64,000 nt of DNA from CAYNVS01 sp964400725 (GTDB taxonomy: Bacteria; Myxococcota_A; SURF-8; CAYNVS01), in the NCBI GenBank assembly GCA_964400725.1, contig CAYNVS010000007.1, positions 1 through 64,000 on the forward strand. Reading direction: 5' to 3'. Position 1 is the first letter of the stretch; each line of letters begins with the position of its first letter. A model generated the notes under the pieces. That model was not told the origin of the DNA and did not search any database. It was given only the letters and a program-made list of their open reading frames with translations. A program made the translations under genes and the position numbers. Below, piece after piece: positions 59,380 to 64,000 of the stretch.

Positions 59380-60452
59380 GCTTCAAAGTCCTCTTCGGCG
59401 AGCATTTTATACGCTTCAACGTCCCGCTTTACGCGCCTTCCGACGAATTCGTCGAAGCGGTTTGCGGGAATGCCCGTTCCGGGACGCATTAAGGCTACGT
59501 CGTTGACGTCCAGCCGTTTGCCGGAAGGGATGAGCCGCGCCGCATGCAGGCTTTTACGCGCTATCGCCGCCGTGTTTTCTTCCGACGTCATCCTCCGTTT
59601 CACTCCGTCGCCCAGAGCCGCCTGCGCCTCTTTTATTCCTTTTACCATAGCGGCCAGTTTGTCGGGCTCTAAAGACGCGCGGTGGTCCGGCCCTTCCATA
59701 GCGTTGCTAAGGGTAAAATGCTTTTCCACAATTTCCGCGCCTATCGCCGCCGCCGCGACCGCGACGTTTATTCCGAGCGTGTGATCCGACCAGCCGACCG
59801 GAATTTGAAAACGCTCCCGCATCGCAGCCATTACGGACAAGTTGGAATCCTCCACCGCGCTGGGGTAATTGCTTACGCAGTGCAAAACCGCGACCGGAAC
59901 GTTCCGTTCCCTGCGTATTACGGCAAGAGCGTCCGACACTTCTTCGAGCTTCGACATTCCGGTTGATAATATTATCGGTTTACCTTTGGAGGCCGTTCGC
60001 GCCAACAGCCGATAATTGGTTATTTCTCCGCTTGCGATTTTGTAAAATGGAACGTTCAACGCGGCTAAAAGCTCCACCGAATCTTCGTCGAAGGGCGTGG
60101 AAACAAAAAGTATGTTCTTTTCCTCGCAGCGTCTTTTAATTTTTTTAAACTGTTCGGCGTTGAATTCTAACTTTTTTACCATGTCAAATTGCGATTCGGC
60201 GTTTCCGGTGTTCGCAATCTGATAATCGGCCTTAGGCGCGTTTTTCGCGATTGTTTTCTCGGCGGTAAAAGTCTGAAACTTGACCGCGTCCGCCCCCGCT
60301 TCGGCGGCTGCGTCCACAAGTTTAAACGCCAAATCGAGCGACCCGTTATGGTTCACTCCCGCCTCCGCGATAATAAAACATGGAAATCCTTTGCCTATTC
60401 CGCGTTTAATCGGCGCGCCGCCAAGTTCGTATTCAATGTAAAAAGATTCCAT
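59376..60452 (-). CDS. neuB: N-acetylneuraminate-type synthase
   Basis: 358 residues from ATG 60452, set by CAGGAG 7 bp upstream. The TIM barrel carries I-A-E-A-G-V-N-H-N-G, A-D-A-V-K-F-Q-T-F, S-T-P-F-D-E, K-I-A-S-G-E, S-T-G-M and E-K-H-F-T-L, and a C-terminal SAF (antifreeze-like) domain starts near 290. It condenses PEP with a ManNAc-type sugar to a nonulosonic acid. Whether it makes Neu5Ac, legionaminic or a related acid cannot be decided from the sequence. Confidence 0.94.
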   Translation of the reverse strand: MESFYIEYELGGAPIKRGIGKGFPCFIIAEAGVNHNGSLDLAFKLVDAAAEAGADAVKFQTFTAEKTIAKNAPKADYQIANTGNAESQFDMVKKLEFNAEQFKKIKRRCEEKNILFVSTPFDEDSVELLAALNVPFYKIASGEITNYRLLARTASKGKPIILSTGMSKLEEVSDALAVIRRERNVPVAVLHCVSNYPSAVEDSNLSVMAAMRERFQIPVGWSDHTLGINVAVAAAAIGAEIVEKHFTLSNAMEGPDHRASLEPDKLAAMVKGIKEAQAALGDGVKRRMTSEENTAAIARKSLHAARLIPSGKRLDVNDVALMRPGTGIPANRFDEFVGRRVKRDVEAYKMLAEEDFEA

Positions 60453-60473
60453 TCGCAACTCCTGTTATTATAT

Positions 60474-61172
60474 TTAATTTTTTCTTCTCGCCAGCAGAAA
60501 CTCGACGAATTGCAAGTCAAGCTCGTCGTCTATATCGACGGCTCTTTCATGCGGCATTATATACAGCTTGGTGTCGTCGTAAAGAGCGGTCTGTTTGTCG
60601 AACAAAGCGTCGCGGTTCCAAACGTAAACTATTCCGTTTACTTCGTAAACTTTAGGCGCGTCCTGTCTGCGGAGCAGCGGTTTCTCCGTCCGCTTGCATT
60701 TTTTAAGCCTGCCGTTCTCGTCGTACTCGTACATCACAAAGTACGGACTGCGGTTTGTTTCCGTCGCGCTCAAAACGGACGACGCGTTGTTTTTTTCAAG
60801 AATTTCGATTGCTTTTAAAATGTCTTCGACTTCGCGCATGGGGCCGGTTACGGCCAAGTCGACAACCTCGTCGAATTTGACCGAACAGGCGCGCTCGACT
60901 TCTTTTACGCAGTGAATTATCGCCGGAATTTTACCCGCGGTATCGCTCGCCAGCTCGTCGGGGCGCTTAACCAAATGAGTCGCGTTGAACATCTCGGCGA
61001 TTTCGAGAATTTCGTCGGAGTCGCTGCTTACCGCCACGGCGTCGAACGCCTCGCTCTCAAGAGCTTTTTCGATGGAGTAGGCTATCAGGGGTTTTCCGCC
61101 TACGCTGCGGATATTTTTATTTTTTACCCCTTTGCTGCCGGCTCTGGCCAATATTGTCGCTATTCTCTTCAA
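60474..61172 (-). CDS. neuA: CMP-nonulosonic acid cytidylyltransferase
   Basis: 232 residues. A-R-A-G-S-K-G-V-K-N-K-N-I is the NeuA/LegF nucleotide loop, followed by the V-S-S-D-S-D-E-I, R-P-x-E-L-A-S-D and the T-x-P-x-R-E equivalent T-G-P-M-R-E-V-E-D. It activates the nonulosonic acid with CTP. It is the first gene of the operon, with a strong promoter. Confidence 0.93.
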   Translation of the reverse strand: MKRIATILARAGSKGVKNKNIRSVGGKPLIAYSIEKALESEAFDAVAVSSDSDEILEIAEMFNATHLVKRPDELASDTAGKIPAIIHCVKEVERACSVKFDEVVDLAVTGPMREVEDILKAIEILEKNNASSVLSATETNRSPYFVMYEYDENGRLKKCKRTEKPLLRRQDAPKVYEVNGIVYVWNRDALFDKQTALYDDTKLYIMPHERAVDIDDELDLQFVEFLLARRKN

Positions 61173-61212
61173 GGCGGTTCCTTTCTCGCTGCGGTTTTTT
61201 GCGCGTGGAAAG

Positions 61213-61240
61213 ATTATATAATCTTGGGCGATAAAGTCAA
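61213..61240 (-). promoter_or_regulatory. Strong promoter of the nonulosonic acid operon
   Basis: On the minus strand TTGACT (61235-61240), 16 bp, TATAAT (61213-61218). The -10 lies in the perfect palindrome AGATTATATAATCT (61211-61224), which might be a regulator site. Confidence 0.78.
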
Positions 61241-61280
61241 ATTCAGGCGCGGTTACGCGGCATCCCTTCCGAGTAGTCCA

Positions 61281-61358
61281 CGCTTTGTATAAATACCGCG
61301 CAGACCGCGGAGGTTTTTAAATTAATTTCGTTCTCGTTTTTGTTTCCAACCCGGCGAG
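61281..61358 (+). repeat. Dispersed repeat A, copy 3
   Basis: CGCTTTGTATAAATACCGCG, then CAGACCGCGGAG, T-run, AAATTAATTTCGTTCTC and TTGTTTCCAACCCGGCGAG. It is the closest partner of the inverted copy at 63112-63203. Confidence 0.8.
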
Positions 61359-61453
61359 CGAATGCGCCCCTCGATACAAACGCCTACGCTTTTACTCGGG
61401 CCGAACGGATATTTTGCTTTTATAATTATTTGAAAGCAATGCCTTTTCCCATA

Positions 61454-61495
61454 CATCCCTAGCGTTTTGCCGAAGGCAAAATGCATCGAGGAACG
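61454..61495 (+). repeat. Dispersed stem-loop repeat B, copy 3
   Basis: CATCCCTAGCGTTTTGCC, GAA loop, GGCAAAATGC and ATCGAGGAACG. The inner stem GCGTTTTGCC / GGCAAAATGC has one G-T pair. Confidence 0.8.
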
Positions 61496-61808
61496 CGCGG
61501 GCGCCCTTTCTTGCCCGTTCGGTTCGGCGCGGCTTTAGCGCAGCCGGCCTTTCTTTGGGCGCGCAAAGAAAGCGAAATAGCGGCAGTCGGAGGTTAACGC
61601 CCTCTCCCGCCGAAACCGGCGGAATTTAACGCTGAATAAAAGACGGCGGCAAAATAAAAAGGGCGCATATCGTCGCTCCTTCGTAAAAAATCGCGTTTTG
61701 ACGCGTTTATGACGCGTCGTGTCTTGATGGACTGACGCCGACGTGATACATTTCTCACCAATTGAGCGCGGATAACGGAATTGCTAACGTTTTCGGAGAG
61801 ATAAATTA

Positions 61809-62930
61809 ATGGCGAAATTTCCGCAACGACTGGAAGGGTGGCCTTACAAGGTGTTAATCATCTGCCGGCGAGGCCTTTCCGATATAATATGGGCGCTGCC
61901 GCTTATAACGGCGATTAAATCGCTCTTCCCGACCGCGAAAATCGACTGGATGATAGACGACAAATACGCGGATTTTATCTCCTGCGTAAAAGGAGTGGAC
62001 GACAAGGTAATTTACCCGCGCGGCGACGTTTGGCCGCTTTTAAAACCGTTCAAGCCTCTTTTTCGGCCTCTCGTTCAAGCGCTTCAAATCGTCCGTTCCT
62101 TCATCGCCAAACTGCGCGACAGGCTTTACCCGGCGTCTTTCGACGTTGAGGACACGATTGCGGCGCGGCTTTTGACCTACCTTGCCAGCATAAGGCTTCG
62201 CGTTGGGCGCAAAAAGTCGTTCGGCCTGCATTCTCTAAACAATTACGCCGTCCCCGTCGAGCTGTTCAGCGAAGGGCACGCAATAGATCGCAACATAGCG
62301 CTGCTTTACGGCTGGGCTAAGGATTTGAAATTAAAGCCGGAGCCGCCAGAAATAATTCTTCCGGAAGAAACGCTGAAACGCCGGGACGAGTTTCTTGAAA
62401 AGATTAAAATAGAAAAAAGACGATACGTCGTCATGCACCCCGGCGCGCCGTATCCGTCGAGACAGTGGAGCGGCGACGGTTACGCGGAGCTCGCGAAAAG
62501 TTTGTATGAGAATTACGGATACAAATCCGTCCTTACGTGGGGAGTGGGCGAAAAAGGATGCGCTTGGGAAGTGGTGGAAAAGGCGGGAATGGAAATCGCC
62601 TTTCTCGCGCCGGACTGCGATTTGCTGCTGCTTACCGCAATTATAAAAGAGGCGGTTTTATGCGTCGCGCCCGATACGGGGCCGCTGCATTTGGCGAGCG
62701 CGTTGAAAATTCCAACGGTCGGACTTTACGGAACCACCGATCCGGCCGAGCGGAGACCGTACTGGGGGTGCAGCCGCGTTGTCAGCCGCTATCCGGACGC
62801 AAAAAATTGGGCGGAGAAGAAGCTCGCCCTCGACGTCTGTCCGATAATGCAGGAAATTCCGTCCGAGGAAGTATTCGCCGCCGCCGCCGCCGCGTTGGAA
62901 GAGGCTGCGAAAACGGGAAATAATTTATAG
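61809..62930 (+). CDS. Family 9 glycosyltransferase (heptosyltransferase-like)
   Basis: 373 residues, GT-B fold. N-terminal V-L-I-I-C-R-R-G-L-S-D-I-I-W-A-L-P-L-I and the later M-H-P-G-A-P-Y-P-S-R-Q-W and C-V-A-P-D-T-G-P-L-H-L-A-S-A with G-L-Y-G-T-T-D-P are the GT9 marks of LPS heptosyltransferases. The usual acceptor-side D-x-x-x-x is kept as G-L-S-D-I. It would add heptose or a similar sugar to a surface glycan or LPS core on the cytosolic face. It follows the nonulosonic operon on the other strand and is bracketed by inverted copies of repeat A. Confidence 0.88.
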   Translation: MAKFPQRLEGWPYKVLIICRRGLSDIIWALPLITAIKSLFPTAKIDWMIDDKYADFISCVKGVDDKVIYPRGDVWPLLKPFKPLFRPLVQALQIVRSFIAKLRDRLYPASFDVEDTIAARLLTYLASIRLRVGRKKSFGLHSLNNYAVPVELFSEGHAIDRNIALLYGWAKDLKLKPEPPEIILPEETLKRRDEFLEKIKIEKRRYVVMHPGAPYPSRQWSGDGYAELAKSLYENYGYKSVLTWGVGEKGCAWEVVEKAGMEIAFLAPDCDLLLLTAIIKEAVLCVAPDTGPLHLASALKIPTVGLYGTTDPAERRPYWGCSRVVSRYPDAKNWAEKKLALDVCPIMQEIPSEEVFAAAAAALEEAAKTGNNL

Positions 62931-63311
62931 CCCCAATTAACAACCCCGCAGGACGTACGCCGGCGCGTCCCCGCTTTCGCCAATCCAAAGAGGGCGTACT
63001 GGCGAACTCGCTCGCTCGCTATTCGCTCGTCGCTTAAACAACGCTTGCCGCCGTTACTCTCGTTTTTCCTGATTTTCGGGCTTGTCCGCCGCGGCTTTAG
63101 CAAAAGCTGGACGCCCTCGCCGGGTTGGAAACAAGGATGAGAATGAAATTAATTAAAAAACTCCGCGTATCTCCGCGTTCTCCGCGGTTTTTATACAAAG
63201 CGGGGATGGTTTAGTCTTTTACGCCGGCAAATACAATAAATTGCGTAAGGGCGGCAAACTTTGTATAATTTTAAATTGAAGTCGTTTTTTAACTAAGGAG
63301 ATGACGCGGCG
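62931..63311. other. Intergenic region with inverted repeat A
   Basis: GC-rich first part (with an ACTCGCTCGCTCGCTATTCG run near 63006) and repeat A copy 4. No gene seen. Confidence 0.6.
63112..63203 (-). repeat. Dispersed repeat A, copy 4 (inverted)
   Basis: On the minus strand: CGCTTTGTATAAAAACCGCG, GAGAACGCGGAGATACGCGG, T-run, AATTAATTTCATTCTC and TTGTTTCCAACCCGGCGAGG. It is longer than copy 3 by one extra CGCGGAG unit. Confidence 0.8.
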
Positions 63312-63707
63312 TTGAAATACACTATTTTAATAGTCGAAGACAATCCTAAAAATTTAAAGCTGTTCAAAGATATTTTAACATACTACGGCCACGAGACTCA
63401 CGAAGCCCTCGACGGGGTTAGCGCGGTTGAATCGGCCTGTCTAATGCAGCCCGACGCCGTAGTAATGGACGTTCAACTAGATAAAATGGACGGCTTCGCC
63501 GTCGCCGAGGAGCTTAGAAAACGCCCGGCGACCGCTTCCATTCCGCTTATCGCCGTTACCGCCTACGCCATGACGGGAGACGAAAAAAGATTCAGGGACG
63601 CCGGTTTTTCCGGATATTTGACCAAACCCATCAACACCCGCACTTTCGCCTCCGAAATCGAAAAAATAATCGAGCAATCGGGCGGAGGCGCGCCGATTAA
63701 TAATTGA
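63312..63707 (+). CDS. Stand-alone response regulator receiver protein (DivK-like)
   Basis: 131 residues from TTG 63312; AAGGAG lies about 12 bp before it and no ATG fits. Receiver domain only: E9-D10, phosphoacceptor Asp53 in V-V-M-D-V-Q, Thr83 in A-V-T-A-Y, Lys105 in L-T-K-P. Without an output domain it must act by binding a partner, as DivK or CheY do. A partial gene starts 25 bp downstream and may share its operon. Confidence 0.9.
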   Translation: MKYTILIVEDNPKNLKLFKDILTYYGHETHEALDGVSAVESACLMQPDAVVMDVQLDKMDGFAVAEELRKRPATASIPLIAVTAYAMTGDEKRFRDAGFSGYLTKPINTRTFASEIEKIIEQSGGGAPINN

Positions 63708-63731
63708 CGACCGGATTATAGAGAGGTTTTT

Positions 63732-64000
63732 TTGCCTAACCGCTCCGCAAAAGACGCAGACTTGAAAGACAGTCTCATTTACCGTCTCCCGCCGGAAGAC
63801 AGGGACGATTTGGGAAGACTTATGGAGATAGTCTTCCAAACGCACGGAGCGCGGGAACTCTCGGAAAAAGCGGTGAACGAATACCTTACAAGCCGCCGCT
63901 GCAAGGCCGGAGTCATTCTTGGGTTGAATTTGGTGAAAGGGCGCGTAACGCCCATAGCCCGGAAAATGCTTGACGAGCCGCTCGTCGCGCCTCCGCAGCA
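63732..64000 (+). CDS. Unknown protein, 5' part (runs off the window)
   Basis: TTG at 63732 follows GAGAGG. 89 codons are visible with sound coding character: P-N-R-S-A-K-D-A-D-L-K, L-P-P-E-D-R-D-D-L-G-R-L-M-E-I-V-F-Q and L-V-K-G-R-V-T-P-I-A-R-K-M-L. No signal peptide, no known motif. The gene continues past 64000, 25 bp after the receiver gene, so it may belong to the same signalling unit. Confidence 0.65.
   Translation, partial: MPNRSAKDADLKDSLIYRLPPEDRDDLGRLMEIVFQTHGARELSEKAVNEYLTSRRCKAGVILGLNLVKGRVTPIARKMLDEPLVAPPQ

Larger units (their letters stand above)
61173..61808. other. Repeat- and hairpin-rich intergenic region
   Basis: Holds in order the neuA promoter, repeat A copy 3, repeat B copy 3 and a series of hairpins, the clearest being CTTTCTTT / AAAGAAAG (61549-61556 / 61565-61572) around GGGCGCGC. 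No coding potential is seen. Confidence 0.65.

Overview
The window looks like a chromosomal segment of an uncultivated Gram-negative bacterium of the old deltaproteobacterial type (Myxococcota-like or a neighbour). This is inference from gene content: a myxobacterial-style Ser/Thr kinase with PEGA modules, very Cys-rich secreted proteins with MopE-type and Stig1-like repeats and a MYXO-CTERM-like tail, Skp, Lgt/LspA, and stand-alone GT-C membrane enzymes. Base composition is about 50% GC and codon use looks uniform. A glycyl radical enzyme, a membrane pyrophosphatase and an oxygen-binding diiron protein suggest an anaerobic or microaerophilic life, alongside a succinate dehydrogenase/fumarate reductase. 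No rRNA, CRISPR array, insertion sequence or prophage is visible; one tRNA (Ala, CGC) is present.

Layout. 1-13.2 kb: the tail of a Lys-Glu-Pro repeat protein, a PEGA kinase, a GT-C enzyme, skp, a first lgt, a transglutaminase-like protein / GT-C / rsmI operon, and a minus-strand pair (sugar or inositol phosphate cytidylyltransferase plus CDP-alcohol phosphotransferase). 13.4-25 kb: a 935-residue Cys-rich surface protein, a fused CoA-transferase, an SDR reductase with an RluA-type pseudouridine synthase, a TMTC-like membrane protein, an orphan ABC_sub_bind protein and an FGE-fold lipoprotein. 25-32.9 kb (minus strand): ileS, two tandem lspA, a second lgt, an endoglycoceramidase-type GH5 lipoprotein and a FabK-like flavoprotein. 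33.4-37.5 kb: a TetR regulator followed by a single-chain protein that joins a radical-SAM activase to a glycyl radical enzyme. 37.8-41.1 kb: sdhCDAB. 41.4-45.4 kb: a small helical protein and three related Cys-rich lipoprotein genes. 45.5-50.2 kb: an ODP-type diiron protein, a DUF2752 protein, a divergent hppA and tRNA-Ala. 50.2-56.2 kb: a coding remnant, ftsH, a TPR protein, a dual-specificity phosphatase and an alpha/beta hydrolase. 56.5-61.2 kb (minus strand): a nonulosonic (sialic/legionaminic-type) acid operon. 61.8-64 kb: a GT9 glycosyltransferase, a stand-alone receiver protein and a partial gene.

How it fits together. Many genes serve the cell surface: lipoprotein maturation (two Lgt, two LspA), Cys-rich and FGE-fold lipoproteins, nonulosonic acid and heptosyltransferase-type glycan synthesis, three GT-C membrane proteins, and a possible inositol- or alditol-phosphate head group pathway. 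The standout is the activase-glycyl radical enzyme fusion. The intergenic DNA also carries two dispersed repeat families: a 40-42 bp stem-loop at three sites and a 65-95 bp element at four. Two copies of the latter lie in opposite orientation around the GT9 gene.
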